From Bacteroidetes bacterium HGW-Bacteroidetes-5 (GTDB taxonomy: Bacteria; Bacteroidota; Bacteroidia; Bacteroidales; UBA932): 64,000 bases of DNA. The notes below the pieces were generated by a model. That model did not search any database. It saw nothing but the letters and a program-made list of their open reading frames with translations, and was not told where the DNA came from. The DNA is taken from positions 1,116,001 to 1,180,000 of the forward strand of contig PHDC01000001.1 in the NCBI GenBank assembly GCA_002842515.1. The letters are read 5' to 3'. The translations under genes were made by a program, and so were the position numbers. This document shows, in pieces, positions 9,121 to 18,195 of this stretch (positions are counted from its first letter, which is position 1; each line of letters opens with the position of its first letter).

Positions 9121-9393
9121 TTAGTTGATCAATTTGTTAATCTCTGCGCCGGCTTTAAATCTAACCACTTTTTTAGCAGCGATTTTAATTTTCAATCCGG
9201 TACGAGGGTTTCTGCCATTGCGTGCAATTCTGTTAGTTACAGAGAAAGAGCCAAAACCTACAAGTGTAAGTCTATCTCCTGCTTTTAGAGAGTCTGCGGC
9301 TACATCGATAAATGCATCCAACGCTTTTTTTGCATCAACTTTTGTAATTTCTGCCTTAGCTGCGATTGCTGATATTAGTTCTGCTTTGTTCAT
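9121..9393 (-). CDS. HU family DNA-binding protein
   Basis: A 90-residue HU/IHF-type nucleoid protein. It has the standard order: MNKAELISAIAAKAEITKVD helices, the GDRLTLVGFGSFSV beta strands, then the DNA-minor-groove arm RNGRNPRTG. A single gene with its own promoter and terminator. HU rather than IHF is inferred from lone-gene context and arm sequence. Confidence 0.95.
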   Translation of the reverse strand: MNKAELISAIAAKAEITKVDAKKALDAFIDVAADSLKAGDRLTLVGFGSFSVTNRIARNGRNPRTGLKIKIAAKKVVRFKAGAEINKLIN

Positions 9394-9432
9394 AATTTAT
9401 TGTTTAGGATGTTGAGTCTATAGGGTTTAGTG

Positions 9433-9464
9433 CAAATATATAGCGATTAATTCTTATAAACAAA
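9433..9464 (-). promoter_or_regulatory. Promoter of the HU gene
   Basis: On the minus strand TTTG (9461-9464) is followed after 20 bases by TATATTTG (9433-9440), a full match to the Bacteroidota TTTG / TAnnTTTG promoter. Transcription would start about 35 bases before the HU ATG. Confidence 0.75.
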
Positions 9465-9547
9465 TTATTTAGGAATTTATTTGCCAAAAAAATATGAAAT
9501 TATTGGAGAATATTCTACTCTTGTTCTTGACTTTATACTATTTTTTG

Positions 9548-9584
9548 AAAAAAAAGAGAGTAATTGATAAAAAATTGTAATCTC
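9548..9584 (-). terminator. Intrinsic terminator of the queG-GSCFA operon
   Basis: On the minus strand, 20 bases past the GSCFA stop, an imperfect stem (GAGATTACAATT with AATTACTCTC) leads into eight Ts (9548-9555). The stem has mismatches, so efficiency is uncertain. The rest of 9394-9603 holds only the HU promoter. Confidence 0.55.
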
Positions 9585-9603
9585 CCTTTATAAAAACACC
9601 ATT

Positions 9604-10527
9604 TTAGAGCCCCTCATCGGCTAGTTTTTGCTCAAGATTAGCAATTTTTTCAAGCAGGCTCTTATAATCTTCACTTTCGGGAAACATTGGCCTGTGGCTC
9701 TTCATTAGGTTGATCTCATCTATCTGTTTCATAATTTTGTCGCAGCTTTTTTCCAGCGCAAATGAGCAGAACTGCTCCCAAATGTAGTTTACGGCCTCCG
9801 CTGAGGGGTGAACCATATCTGCTGCATAGAAGCGATAGTCCCGAAGTTGATCCATAAATATTTCGTAAGCGGGAAAGTAAAAGAGATTCGGGAACCTCTT
9901 TACAAGTATCTCCGTTGCAAGGAGAAGTCTAGCCTTACTGAGTTGATTTCCGTTAGCTCCCTCCTTTAGGTGCCTCACCGGACTTACGGTAATTATCCAC
10001 CTCTTTTCCGGATTAGCCTCAATAGCGGGCGCTAGAGAGTCTACTATCTCCTCTACCTCCATTGTAGCTCTTTCAAAAAAAGAGTGGGGCAATTTGTGGC
10101 AGTTTGACACAATTTTTCCACTCTTGCGCTCCCGATATACCCAGGATGTGCCCAATGTCAATACAACCCATCTGCAGCTCTTATAATGATTTGAAACGCG
10201 CATTAGAGTCGAGTTGTTTTGGGATAGGAACTTCTCTTTGGAGATGGAGGCAAATTCACTTCCGTGAGAGAAGCTCTTGTAGATATCTCCTGCCTTTATG
10301 AGCTCCTCCTGCGTGAATAGTTCACAAGTTTGAATTCTGCTAAGGCTGCTTGATATTGACCCGGGGTTAAAAAGCACCCCAAAAGGGTTCACTACAACCT
10401 TAAAACGGAGCTGCTCCATCTTGGCACCAATCTCTGCAGCGAAACAAGACCCCAAAAAAATAATATCATCTTTGTAGTTGATCCTATCTTTAAGTGGTGA
10501 AATCAAAACCTCAGTCTGCCATCTCAT
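9604..10527 (-). CDS. GSCFA domain-containing protein (SGNH-like hydrolase)
   Basis: A 307-residue protein of the GSCFA family, named for the motif seen here as FLGSCFAAE with the motif at residues 26-30. Related to SGNH/GDSL esterases; a C-terminal ADMVHPS block supplies the usual Asp-x-x-His pair. The family is widespread in Bacteroidota and its substrate is unknown. No signal peptide, so it is predicted cytoplasmic. It starts 3 bases after queG, so the two are co-transcribed; whether it touches tRNA modification is only a guess from adjacency. Confidence 0.9.
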   Translation of the reverse strand: MRWQTEVLISPLKDRINYKDDIIFLGSCFAAEIGAKMEQLRFKVVVNPFGVLFNPGSISSSLSRIQTCELFTQEELIKAGDIYKSFSHGSEFASISKEKFLSQNNSTLMRVSNHYKSCRWVVLTLGTSWVYRERKSGKIVSNCHKLPHSFFERATMEVEEIVDSLAPAIEANPEKRWIITVSPVRHLKEGANGNQLSKARLLLATEILVKRFPNLFYFPAYEIFMDQLRDYRFYAADMVHPSAEAVNYIWEQFCSFALEKSCDKIMKQIDEINLMKSHRPMFPESEDYKSLLEKIANLEQKLADEGL

Positions 10528-10530
10528 AAG

Positions 10531-11478
10531 TCACTTTTTTAAGTTTACACAGGTAACACTCTCTTTAATCTTTGATAGTCCGGCTCTTGAAAGCGGAGAT
10601 TTTGAGAAGTATATTTTAAACTCCTCCTCCTCCATCTGCAACCACTCCCGGGCAGCTATCTCAATTGAACTCCTCCCCTGTTTTGTCTCTATCGGGAGAA
10701 ACTCCTGCCAGCTTGTTGTCTCACCTTTGCCGGACCAGGGACATACATCCAGACATATCTCACATCCGAAAATATTATCTTCTCTCAAAACAGAGAAGTC
10801 GCACAGCCTCTCTCCGACAGGCGACTCTATGGTATTGTAGGAGATACATCTTCTTGCATCCAACACAAAAGGGGCAGTCAATGCTCCGTTCGGGCAGGCC
10901 TCCATACATCGGGTACATTTCCCGCAGCCGTTTGAGACCTTTTGTTGATTGTATTTAAGAGGAATATCTGTAATTATAATCCCTATTAATGTATGCAACC
11001 CGTGAGTTTTACTAATCAAAAAGGTGTTTTTGCCTATAAATCCCAAACCTGCCTTTACTGCTAAAGCTCTTTCAAATATGGGCGCAGAGTCGGTAAATAC
11101 TCTGTAACTCATTTGAGGATATAACTCCTTTATGCTCTCTGCCAAAACCCGGAGCCGACTCTTGATAAAATAGTGATAGTCCAGGCCATATGCATAGGAG
11201 GAGATCTTTGGGTAGTGCTCTTGTTGCCTTTGAAGGGGCTTGTATGGAACCAGCAGAACCATAATGCTTTTTGCACTATCCAGCAACAGGGAGGGATCTT
11301 CCCTGATATCCATATTTGCAGCAAGATATCTCATAGAGCCGTGATACGATTTTGAGACAAAACTCTCCAGATGAGCACGCTCTGCAGACATCTTCTCTAC
11401 AGCCACGGCACCATATCCTGCGAATCCAAGCCGGTTTGCAAGATCGTTAATTTTTATATGTAACTCATCGGGACTCAT
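10531..11478 (-). CDS. queG: Epoxyqueuosine reductase
   Basis: A 315-residue iron-sulfur, cobalamin-dependent enzyme that reduces epoxyqueuosine to queuosine in tRNA. Two ferredoxin-type 4Fe-4S motifs are visible: CGKCTRCMEACP and CEICLDVCP, with another Cys in between. The N-terminal half carries RVFTDSAPIFERALA and GFIGKNTFLI, typical of the family. Together with tgt at 13663-14793 it covers two steps of queuosine formation within 4 kb. The ATG at 11478 lies 5 bases past a TAATTTTG box, so the transcript may have almost no leader. Confidence 0.95.
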   Translation of the reverse strand: MSPDELHIKINDLANRLGFAGYGAVAVEKMSAERAHLESFVSKSYHGSMRYLAANMDIREDPSLLLDSAKSIMVLLVPYKPLQRQQEHYPKISSYAYGLDYHYFIKSRLRVLAESIKELYPQMSYRVFTDSAPIFERALAVKAGLGFIGKNTFLISKTHGLHTLIGIIITDIPLKYNQQKVSNGCGKCTRCMEACPNGALTAPFVLDARRCISYNTIESPVGERLCDFSVLREDNIFGCEICLDVCPWSGKGETTSWQEFLPIETKQGRSSIEIAAREWLQMEEEEFKIYFSKSPLSRAGLSKIKESVTCVNLKK

Positions 11479-11524
11479 TTCACAAAATTAATTAAAGAAA
11501 AAGAGAAAATATCTATAAATTTCT

Positions 11525-11532
11525 TACTTTTG
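11525..11532 (+). promoter_or_regulatory. Candidate promoter -7 box for the epimerase-like gene
   Basis: TACTTTTG matches TAnnTTTG, about 43 bases before the ATG at 11575. No TTG is seen at -33, so support is partial. A divergent TAATTTTG (11483-11490, minus) could serve queG. Confidence 0.35.
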
Positions 11533-11574
11533 CTGCGCTTTTTGCTTACGGAATTTATTTAATATTATTATAGA

Positions 11575-12525
11575 ATGAACATTTTAGTAGTTGGGGCCGG
11601 AGGACAAATCGGAACTGAACTTATTCCTCATCTTCAGTCACTCTATGGCGAAGATAATGTAATAGCTGCAGATCTCAAAAAGGATAATGTTTTGCGGCTT
11701 GGAGAGAGCTGCAGAGCGATAACACTGGATGCTCTCGATATGAAATCCTACAGAGAGGTTGTATCCAATTATGGTATCGGCAGAATTTACAATCTTGTTG
11801 CACTGCTCTCTGCTACAGGTGAAAACAACCCTCAACTGGCCTGGGAGATAAATATGGGTGCTCTGCTAAACTCTCTCGAGCTTGCAAGAGAGTTCAACTG
11901 CTCGGTGTTCACTCCAAGTTCAATCGGGGCGTTCGGACACTCCACCCCGCATATAAACACACCTCAGGATACTGTTATGAGGCCAAACACCATATACGGT
12001 GTATGTAAAGTCGCAGGAGAGTTGTTGAGCGATTACTACTATACCCGTTTCGGAGTTGATGCCCGCAGTGTAAGGTTCCCAGGAATAATCTCCAACGGAG
12101 CTCTTCCTGGTGGTGGAACCACAGATTATGCCGTTGAGGTCTTTTATGAGATACTCAAAACCGGACACTACACCTGTCCAATTCCGGAGAATACATTTAT
12201 GGATATGCTCTACATGCCAGATGCTCTCAACGCCTGCACGCAACTTATGGATTGTGACCCTGCGAACCTCGTTCACCGTAACAGTTTTAATGTGACTGCA
12301 ATGAGTTTCTCTCCAAAAGAGCTTTTTGCTGCCATTAAGTCAAGAATACCATCTGCAACATTCAAATATGAGGTAGACCCGGTAAAGGATAAGATATCTG
12401 CATCCTGGCCGGACTCAATGGATGACTCGTGTGCCAGAAAAGAGTGGGGTTGGAATCCAACCTGGGATCTGGAGTTGATGGTGGATGATATGCTAAAAGC
12501 AATCTCGGCTAAGATAAATAGATAG
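11575..12525 (+). CDS. NAD-dependent epimerase/dehydratase, GalE-like L-threonine 3-dehydrogenase
   Basis: A 316-residue extended short-chain dehydrogenase. The Rossmann motif VVGAGGQIG is at 5-13, and the catalytic pair YxxxK is Y141 and K145 (IYGVCK), with TPSSIGAFG providing the upstream Ser. The overall sequence, including RSVRFPGIIS and MLYMPDAL, resembles the GalE-like L-threonine dehydrogenases known from some bacteria, which oxidise threonine to 2-amino-3-ketobutyrate. A 2-amino-3-ketobutyrate ligase (kbl) is not adjacent, so substrate assignment rests on sequence resemblance. Monocistronic. Confidence 0.75.
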   Translation: MNILVVGAGGQIGTELIPHLQSLYGEDNVIAADLKKDNVLRLGESCRAITLDALDMKSYREVVSNYGIGRIYNLVALLSATGENNPQLAWEINMGALLNSLELAREFNCSVFTPSSIGAFGHSTPHINTPQDTVMRPNTIYGVCKVAGELLSDYYYTRFGVDARSVRFPGIISNGALPGGGTTDYAVEVFYEILKTGHYTCPIPENTFMDMLYMPDALNACTQLMDCDPANLVHRNSFNVTAMSFSPKELFAAIKSRIPSATFKYEVDPVKDKISASWPDSMDDSCARKEWGWNPTWDLELMVDDMLKAISAKINR

Positions 12526-12545
12526 GAATAACAGAGTTTACATTG

Positions 12546-12586
12546 ATTGCACCGGAATAGTCTTAAAAGAGCTATTTTGGTGCAAT
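12546..12586. terminator. Long hairpin between convergent genes, possible terminator
   Basis: A 15-bp stem (12546-12560 with 12572-12586, two G-T wobbles) and 11-base loop. The 3' arm overlaps the final codons of the minus-strand permease. There is no T-run on either side, so it may be an RNA 3'-end protector rather than a classical intrinsic terminator. Confidence 0.5.
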
Positions 12587-13660
12587 TCTGTATAAAAATA
12601 GAGCTATAATTGCATACAGCATATTTGGAACCCATATTGCAATAAATACAGGTAGTGCTCCTACGTGGACAAACATCTGACTAAACCTCAAAAACAGGAT
12701 ATAGGAGAAGCTTAACATCAGACCTATTCCCATATTTATACCTATACCCCCCTTTCTCTTTCTGGCAGATAGTGAAACACCGATGAGTGTGAGGATAAAG
12801 GCAGAGAAAGGCAGTGCAAACCTGGTGTGTTTCTCAATCTGTGAATAAATAACCCTTTTGTCTCCTCTCATCTTCTGTGTTCGAATAAGATCGTTAAGCT
12901 CGGTGTAGTTATAGGACTCAACAATATTATCTCTCCGGTTAAGATCATTTACTGTAAGATTGATAACCGTATCCAGTGTCTCTCCTTGTGTTATCTTTTG
13001 AATTGCAGAGCTGTTATCTCTAATATAGTATTTGTAGAGTTTCCACCCACCAAATGTTGTATCCCATATGGCTGTTTCTGCTGTTAGTTTTGACACAATC
13101 TTGTGTCCCTCTATAGTCTCAAGCGTAAATTTTGAGGCAATATTGCTCCAACTGTTAAAGGTCTCCATATAGACATAGTTTCCCGGAGAGAGCTGCAGAT
13201 GAATGTCTCTGTTTGTGTTTACAAATTTATCCTTAATGTACTTGTCTGTAAAATCCAGGCGTACTCTGTTTGCCGGAGGGATTACAAAAAGGTTCAAAAC
13301 CAGGCTGAATATGGCAATACCCAAAGCAGATATAAAATATGGGTAGAGCATCCTCTTAAAACTTATTCCTCCTGCCAGTATAGCAACAATTTCGCTGTGA
13401 GAGGCCAACTTTGAGGTAAAAAAGATAACGGCTATGAATATGAACAGAGGGCTAAACATATTCATAAAATAGGGGATAAAATTGCCGTAATATTGAACCA
13501 CTATTGCCTGTAGTGAAGCCCCCTTCTCTACGAAATTATCTATCTTCTCGCTTACGTCAAAAATAATAACAATCCCGATAAATATCAGAATAGCAAAGAA
13601 GTAGGTTCCGATAAACTTCTTTATTATATATTTGTCAATTATATTGAACCTGGAGATCAT
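12572..13660 (-). CDS. LptF/LptG family permease (YjgP/YjgQ), second copy
   Basis: A 362-residue inner-membrane protein, the usual size for LptF or LptG. Three N-terminal membrane segments (about 16-35, 55-82, 100-125), a periplasmic domain (about 130-270) and three C-terminal segments (about 275-360). It is shorter than the 6017-7477 paralogue, whose periplasmic region is about 120 residues larger. Together they could be the LptF/LptG pair of one exporter, although they are unlinked here. It starts 2 bases after tgt and is probably co-transcribed with it. Confidence 0.88.
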   Translation of the reverse strand: MISRFNIIDKYIIKKFIGTYFFAILIFIGIVIIFDVSEKIDNFVEKGASLQAIVVQYYGNFIPYFMNMFSPLFIFIAVIFFTSKLASHSEIVAILAGGISFKRMLYPYFISALGIAIFSLVLNLFVIPPANRVRLDFTDKYIKDKFVNTNRDIHLQLSPGNYVYMETFNSWSNIASKFTLETIEGHKIVSKLTAETAIWDTTFGGWKLYKYYIRDNSSAIQKITQGETLDTVINLTVNDLNRRDNIVESYNYTELNDLIRTQKMRGDKRVIYSQIEKHTRFALPFSAFILTLIGVSLSARKRKGGIGINMGIGLMLSFSYILFLRFSQMFVHVGALPVFIAIWVPNMLYAIIALFLYRIAPK

Positions 13661-13662
13661 CT

Positions 13663-14793
13663 CTATAGTTTAGTTTCCAAATGTTTTACATAAGAGTTTT
13701 TCCACTCCCGGAAAGTGCCTCTTCTTATTTGCTCACGCGCATCTTTGACCAGCTTCAGATAAAAGGCCAGGTTGTGTTCACTGGCAATCTGAGCACCTAA
13801 AATCTCTCCCGAGACAAAGAGGTGACGCAGGTACGCCTTTGAATATGCAACATCTACAAATGAAGTGCCATTTTCATCTATCGGTGAGTAGTCATCTGCC
13901 CACTTCTTGTTTCTTATGTTAATCATCCCGCGGGATGTAAAGAGCATTCCGTTTCTGGCGTTTCTGGTAGGCATCACACAATCGAACATATCAACTCCTC
14001 TATCAATCGCCTCCAGAATATTTGCCGGAGTTCCTACTCCCATAAGGTATCTTGGCTTGTCTTCCGGTAGCAGCGGCTGTAGCACCTCCAATATCTGATA
14101 CATAACCTCTGCAGGCTCTCCTACGGATAGCCCTCCTATAGCATACCCCTCCCTGTTGAGTGCTACTGCGTGCTCTGCAGCCTCTGCTCTGAGGTCCGGG
14201 TATACACATCCCTGAATAATCGGAAAAAAAGTTTGTGAGTGACCGTAAAGAGGCTCTGTGTTGTCAAAATGGGTAACTCCCCTCTCCAACCACTGCTGGG
14301 TCAGTTTGAGGGACTTTTTTGCGTAAGCGTGGTCTGAATTGCCCGGAGGGCACTCATCCAGAGCCATAATAATATCTGCACCTATTATCCGCTGAATATC
14401 CACAACTCCTTCAGGAGAGAAAAAGTGTTTTGAGCCATCTATGTGAGAACGAAACATACACCCCTCCGCGGTAAGTTTACGGTTCTCTGCAAGTGAGAAT
14501 ACCTGATATCCGCCACTATCTGTAAGAATGGGTCTGTCCCACGAAATGAACTTATGGAGTCCTCCGGCTCCGGCAATAATTTCCAGCCCGGGACGGAGGT
14601 AAAGATGGTATGTATTGCCTAAAATAATCTGAGCTTTAATGTCATCTTTTAAATCTCTGTGGTAAACTGCTTTTACGGATCCCACTGTACCAACGGGCAT
14701 AAAAATTGGAGTCTCAACAACTCCGTGATCTGTATAAAATAGTCCGCACCGTGCAGATGAGAGTGGGTCTTGCGCTATCTTTTCAAATCTCAT
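13663..14793 (-). CDS. tgt: tRNA-guanine(34) transglycosylase
   Basis: A 376-residue TIM-barrel enzyme that exchanges guanine 34 for a queuosine precursor in tRNAs for Asp, Asn, His and Tyr. Recognised by LTDSGGYQVFS (catalytic Asp), MALDECPPG, GGLSVGEP, RYLMGVGTP and DCVMPTRNARNG. The CxCxxC zinc cluster expected near residue 310 is absent: the stretch reads DENGTSFVDVAYSKAYLRHL, keeping only the His. From memory the Bacteroides enzyme also lacks it, so I take this as phylum-typical and not as inactivation. Confidence 0.95.
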   Translation of the reverse strand: MRFEKIAQDPLSSARCGLFYTDHGVVETPIFMPVGTVGSVKAVYHRDLKDDIKAQIILGNTYHLYLRPGLEIIAGAGGLHKFISWDRPILTDSGGYQVFSLAENRKLTAEGCMFRSHIDGSKHFFSPEGVVDIQRIIGADIIMALDECPPGNSDHAYAKKSLKLTQQWLERGVTHFDNTEPLYGHSQTFFPIIQGCVYPDLRAEAAEHAVALNREGYAIGGLSVGEPAEVMYQILEVLQPLLPEDKPRYLMGVGTPANILEAIDRGVDMFDCVMPTRNARNGMLFTSRGMINIRNKKWADDYSPIDENGTSFVDVAYSKAYLRHLFVSGEILGAQIASEHNLAFYLKLVKDAREQIRRGTFREWKNSYVKHLETKL

Positions 14794-14813
14794 ATTCTTT
14801 TATAAACAACCCT

Positions 14814-14821
14814 CAAAGATA
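14814..14821 (-). promoter_or_regulatory. Candidate promoter -7 box for tgt
   Basis: TATCTTTG on the minus strand matches TAnnTTTG and would leave a leader of about 14 bases before the tgt ATG. It partly faces the divergent box of the nucleoside transporter gene. Confidence 0.4.
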
Positions 14822-14834
14822 ATAATATAATAGC

Positions 14835-14842
14835 TATATTTG
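14835..14842 (+). promoter_or_regulatory. Candidate promoter -7 box for the nucleoside transporter gene
   Basis: TATATTTG is a full match to TAnnTTTG. Transcription would start at about 14848, which leaves almost nothing before the TTG at 14850 and about 25 bases before the GTG at 14874. This supports the GTG as the start. Confidence 0.5.
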
Positions 14843-14873
14843 CTTCTCATTGCAAATTCAAAAATTTAAACAG

Positions 14874-16355
14874 GTGAAAAAACTCATTTTAGTATTTATA
14901 ATTTCTCTCTTTGCGATATCGCATATTACGGCACAGGAGAGCAACAATGCCGGAACATCAACAGAGGTTAAACAACAGGTGGCTGCCCAACAGGAGGCTA
15001 CCGAAGTACCCGCAGTTGCAGTTAATCCATACAAAGATATTCTTGCAAAAAAAGAGCTTACCTTCAACATCTGGTCCATTATAAGAGGAGTCTTCGGGAT
15101 GGCCTCCCTTATCTTCATCGCGTGGATTTTTAGTCTTGACCGAAAAAAGGTAAACTGGAAAACCGTCGGGTTTGCTCTCTCTATGCAATTTGTAATCGCA
15201 ATATCGGTTATAGCATTTCCTGCGGTACAATCAATTTTTGAATTTCTGGGAGGGATATTTGTAGCCGTTCTGGACTGGACAAAGGCCGGTTCCACCTTCC
15301 TTTTCGGCTCATTAATGAATATTAACAGTTTCGGATTCATATTCGTTCTCCAGATTCTTCCTACCATCATATTCTTCTCTGCATTAACCAGCCTTTTTTT
15401 CTATCTGGGTATTCTTCAGAGAGTTGTATGGGCAATGGCCTGGCTGCTTTCAAAAACACTCAAACTCACCGGAGCGGAGTCTCTCTCAACAGCCGGTAAC
15501 ATATTCCTGGGGCAGACAGAGGCACCACTTATGGTAAAGGAGTATATCCCAAAAATGACCAAGAGTGAGATTATGCTCATTATGACAGCAGGTATGGCCA
15601 CTATGGCCGGAGGAGTATTGGCGGCATATATCGGAATGCTCGGTGCCGGAGATAAAGTTATGGAGTTGGAGTTTGCAAAGCACCTTTTATCTGCCTCAAT
15701 AATGGCTGCACCGGGTGCAATAGCCATTGCAAAAATACTTAAACCTCAAACAGAGGAGATAGATAATAGTGTAGAGGTTCCAAAGGAGAAGATTGGCAAG
15801 AATGTACTGGATGCTATCTCTAACGGCACAACAGAGGGCCTTAAACTTGCCGCAAATGTAGGTGCAATGCTTTTGGTGTTTTACGCCCTTATTGCAGGCT
15901 TTAATACCATTTTTCTAAAAGCCGGAGAGCTTGTCTCATTAAACCCGGTGATTGCAGATTTTACTAACGGAAGATACGAGGGGCTCTCACTTCAATTCCT
16001 TCTGGCATATCTTTTCGCCCCCATTATATGGCTTACAGGGGTTTCCGGCTCAGATCTTGACCTGGTTGGCCGACTGCTTGGAGAGAAGCTCATTATGACA
16101 GAGTTTATCGGCTACCAGAGTTTGGCTGAGATGATTCGTACAGGAGCATTTGTATCTACCAAATCAATAATAATGGCTACCTATGTATTATGCGGGTTCG
16201 CCAACTTTGCTTCAATCGGGATTCTGATAGGAGGGGTAGGCGGTATGGCAAATAACCAAAAACCTGTTTTATCTGCATTCGGGTTCCGCTCTCTGCTCGG
16301 TGCCACTTTAGTCGCACTTATGTCAGCTGCAATGGTGGGTATGCTCATTGCATAG
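14874..16355 (+). CDS. Concentrative nucleoside transporter (CNT/NupC family)
   Basis: A 493-residue CNT-family symporter, importing nucleosides with a cation gradient. Family landmarks include GAESLSTAGNIFLGQTEAP (substrate-binding re-entrant region), MTAGMATMAGGVLAAY, and the C-terminal LCGFANFASIGILIGG. The chosen GTG start gives MKKLILVFIISLFAISHITAQ, which looks like a cleavable signal peptide. A 35-40 residue Ala/Glu/Thr-rich stretch follows before the first transmembrane helix. This extracytoplasmic N-terminal segment is unusual for the family. Monocistronic, divergent from tgt. Confidence 0.9.
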   Translation: MKKLILVFIISLFAISHITAQESNNAGTSTEVKQQVAAQQEATEVPAVAVNPYKDILAKKELTFNIWSIIRGVFGMASLIFIAWIFSLDRKKVNWKTVGFALSMQFVIAISVIAFPAVQSIFEFLGGIFVAVLDWTKAGSTFLFGSLMNINSFGFIFVLQILPTIIFFSALTSLFFYLGILQRVVWAMAWLLSKTLKLTGAESLSTAGNIFLGQTEAPLMVKEYIPKMTKSEIMLIMTAGMATMAGGVLAAYIGMLGAGDKVMELEFAKHLLSASIMAAPGAIAIAKILKPQTEEIDNSVEVPKEKIGKNVLDAISNGTTEGLKLAANVGAMLLVFYALIAGFNTIFLKAGELVSLNPVIADFTNGRYEGLSLQFLLAYLFAPIIWLTGVSGSDLDLVGRLLGEKLIMTEFIGYQSLAEMIRTGAFVSTKSIIMATYVLCGFANFASIGILIGGVGGMANNQKPVLSAFGFRSLLGATLVALMSAAMVGMLIA

Positions 16356-16369
16356 TAATAGCCGTCCTG

Positions 16370-17461
16370 TTACCTCCTTACACATTTAGGGAGTTTGCCC
16401 ATCTCAAATGATGCCGGATCATTGCCGCCAGTACACTCTACAGGGTCACAGCAGGTAATACAGACCCTTTTTATTGCCTTAAATCCTGTAAGCTCTATAT
16501 CTTTTGAGTAGAAGTGATCTTTAACAGGCTCTTGTCTCATAAGATCTGTACTGAGGTACTTTTTGTTGTCGTCAGAAAAAATGGTAACAACATTTGCGTT
16601 TGAAGACAACATATTCTGAGCGATTAATGCTCCGATGAAATTTGCACCGGAAGATATTCCTACTGCAAGGCCCAACTCCGAAGATAACTTCTGAGCCATA
16701 ATAATTGCATCACCATCATCAACCTGAATTATCTCGTTAAGCTCGTTAAGCTTGACAATCTCCGGAATAAACTCGTCTGATATTCCCTGTATCCTGTGGC
16801 TTCCAACCTTATGTCCGGTCGTAAGTGTGGGAGAGTTGGCCGGCTCAAGGGCGTGCAGCCTGATTTTTGGATTCATCATTTTAAGATATCTTCCCGTACC
16901 CATAATTGTTCCCCCTGTGCCTACACCGGCAACAAATGCATCGGGCATTATATTCCTGAACCTTAACTGGCTCCATATCTCCGGTCCTGTGGTCTCAAAA
17001 TGGGCCTGTGAGTTGTATTCATTTGAGAACTGCCTGGGTAGAAAAGAGTTTTCGGTTTTGGCAGCAAGCTCTTCGGACATTCTTATACTTCCAAGAAAAC
17101 CACCCTCCTCCTTTGTAACCAGATTTATTTTGGCACCCAGACTCTGGATTAGAGAGTATCTCTCAACACTTAACCAGTTTGGCATAAATATTACTACCGG
17201 ATGGCCTAAAGCTCTTCCCATCGCACAAAATGAGATTCCTGTATTTCCACTTGTGGCCTCAATGATAGTTGCTCCCGGAGTAATAGCCCCTGTTTGATAA
17301 GATTTCTTTAAAATGGCATAGGCCATCCTATCTTTAATACTGCCGGTCATATTAATGTTCTCCGACTTGGCATAGATGACTCTCTCTTCCCCTTTATACA
17401 AGAATCTTATTTCAAGCAGAGGTGTATTTCCAACCAAACTTTTCAGATTTTCTATTTTCAT
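16370..17461 (-). CDS. PLP-dependent cysteine synthase family protein with Cys-rich C-terminal tail
   Basis: A 363-residue fold-type II PLP enzyme. The PLP lysine is K43 (TGSIKDRMA), the phosphate loop is SGNTG at 71-75 and again GVGTGGT near 185. The closest known activities are O-acetylserine sulfhydrylase (CysK/CysM) and cystathionine beta-synthase. It differs by a C-terminal extension of about 50 residues containing C334, C337, C338, C343 and C360 ([10 protein letters not shown]), which is neither a CBS domain nor part of standard CysK. The cysteines could bind metal or act in sulfur relay. The gene lies downstream of the ribosomal operon terminator and is transcribed separately. Confidence 0.82.
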   Translation of the reverse strand: MKIENLKSLVGNTPLLEIRFLYKGEERVIYAKSENINMTGSIKDRMAYAILKKSYQTGAITPGATIIEATSGNTGISFCAMGRALGHPVVIFMPNWLSVERYSLIQSLGAKINLVTKEEGGFLGSIRMSEELAAKTENSFLPRQFSNEYNSQAHFETTGPEIWSQLRFRNIMPDAFVAGVGTGGTIMGTGRYLKMMNPKIRLHALEPANSPTLTTGHKVGSHRIQGISDEFIPEIVKLNELNEIIQVDDGDAIIMAQKLSSELGLAVGISSGANFIGALIAQNMLSSNANVVTIFSDDNKKYLSTDLMRQEPVKDHFYSKDIELTGFKAIKRVCITCCDPVECTGGNDPASFEMGKLPKCVRR

Positions 17462-17559
17462 ATATTTACAGTTTATCTACAATATAAGTACAACTAAATT
17501 AGGATTACCCCCAAACGAAAATAGTATAAAATTTTTGTTTTATATACCAAAAGTAAAAA

Positions 17560-17587
17560 GCCGGTTAATAATCGCTTATTAACCGGC
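17560..17587 (-). terminator. Intrinsic terminator of the ribosomal protein/rpoA operon
   Basis: A perfect 12-bp stem (17560-17571 with 17576-17587) around a 4-base loop, followed on the minus strand by TTTTT. It lies 20 bases beyond the rplQ stop, so it closes the long rplP-rplQ operon and separates it from the cysteine-synthase-like gene. Confidence 0.88.
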
Positions 17588-17607
17588 CCTTTTCATATAG
17601 AATGAAA

Positions 17608-18195
17608 TTACTCTTTTGGCTCTGTTTGCTCTTCAGTTGCCTCTATAGCCGGTGATTCTACTACAGGCTCTTCAACCTGTTTAGCAACCTCTTCGGTTTT
17701 TGCTGCTTTTGGAGCTTTTTTTGTCTCCTTCTTAGCTGGCACCGGTGCTACTGTCTCTGCAGCATCTTTCTTGGTGCGACCGCGACGTGTAGTGCTCTTT
17801 TTAACCTCCGGCTTGGCAGTTGATGCCAAAGCTGCTTCGTTAAAGTCTACAAGCTCTATAATTGCCATTTCGGCTGCATCTCCTTTACGGAATCCGATTT
17901 TAAGAACTCTGGTGTATCCACCCGGACGATCTGCAATCTTTGGTGCTACTACGCGGAAAAGCTCAGTTACTGCCTCTTTTTGCTTAAGATATGCAAAAAC
18001 TGTACGACGAGAGTGTGTCGTATCGTCTTTAGATTTGGTAATCAAAGGCTCTACGTATACTCTCAGCGCTTTAGCTTTAGCCAGAGTTGTCTCGATTCTT
18101 TTGTGTTCAATAAGAGACGACGCCATATTTGCCAACATCGCTTTACGGTGTCCGCTCTTACGGCCTAAGTGATTAAAGTTTTTATTATGCCTCAT
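17608..18195 (-). CDS. rplQ: 50S ribosomal protein L17 with long C-terminal tail
   Basis: A 195-residue L17. The conserved core covers about 1-118 ([20 protein letters not shown] to [10 protein letters not shown]). The last 75 residues form a low-complexity Ala/Lys/Glu/Pro/Val tail. Classical L17 is near 125 residues; C-terminal extensions are known in this phylum. It overlaps the 3' end of rpoA by 11 bases and is the last gene of the alpha operon. Confidence 0.96.
   Translation of the reverse strand: MRHNKNFNHLGRKSGHRKAMLANMASSLIEHKRIETTLAKAKALRVYVEPLITKSKDDTTHSRRTVFAYLKQKEAVTELFRVVAPKIADRPGGYTRVLKIGFRKGDAAEMAIIELVDFNEAALASTAKPEVKKSTTRRGRTKKDAAETVAPVPAKKETKKAPKAAKTEEVAKQVEEPVVESPAIEATEEQTEPKE

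Noticed and set aside
13663..14793. tgt as a decayed gene because the CxCxxC zinc motif is missing
   Set aside because: The frame is full length, other active-site motifs are intact, and Bacteroides Tgt as I recall it lacks the motif as well.
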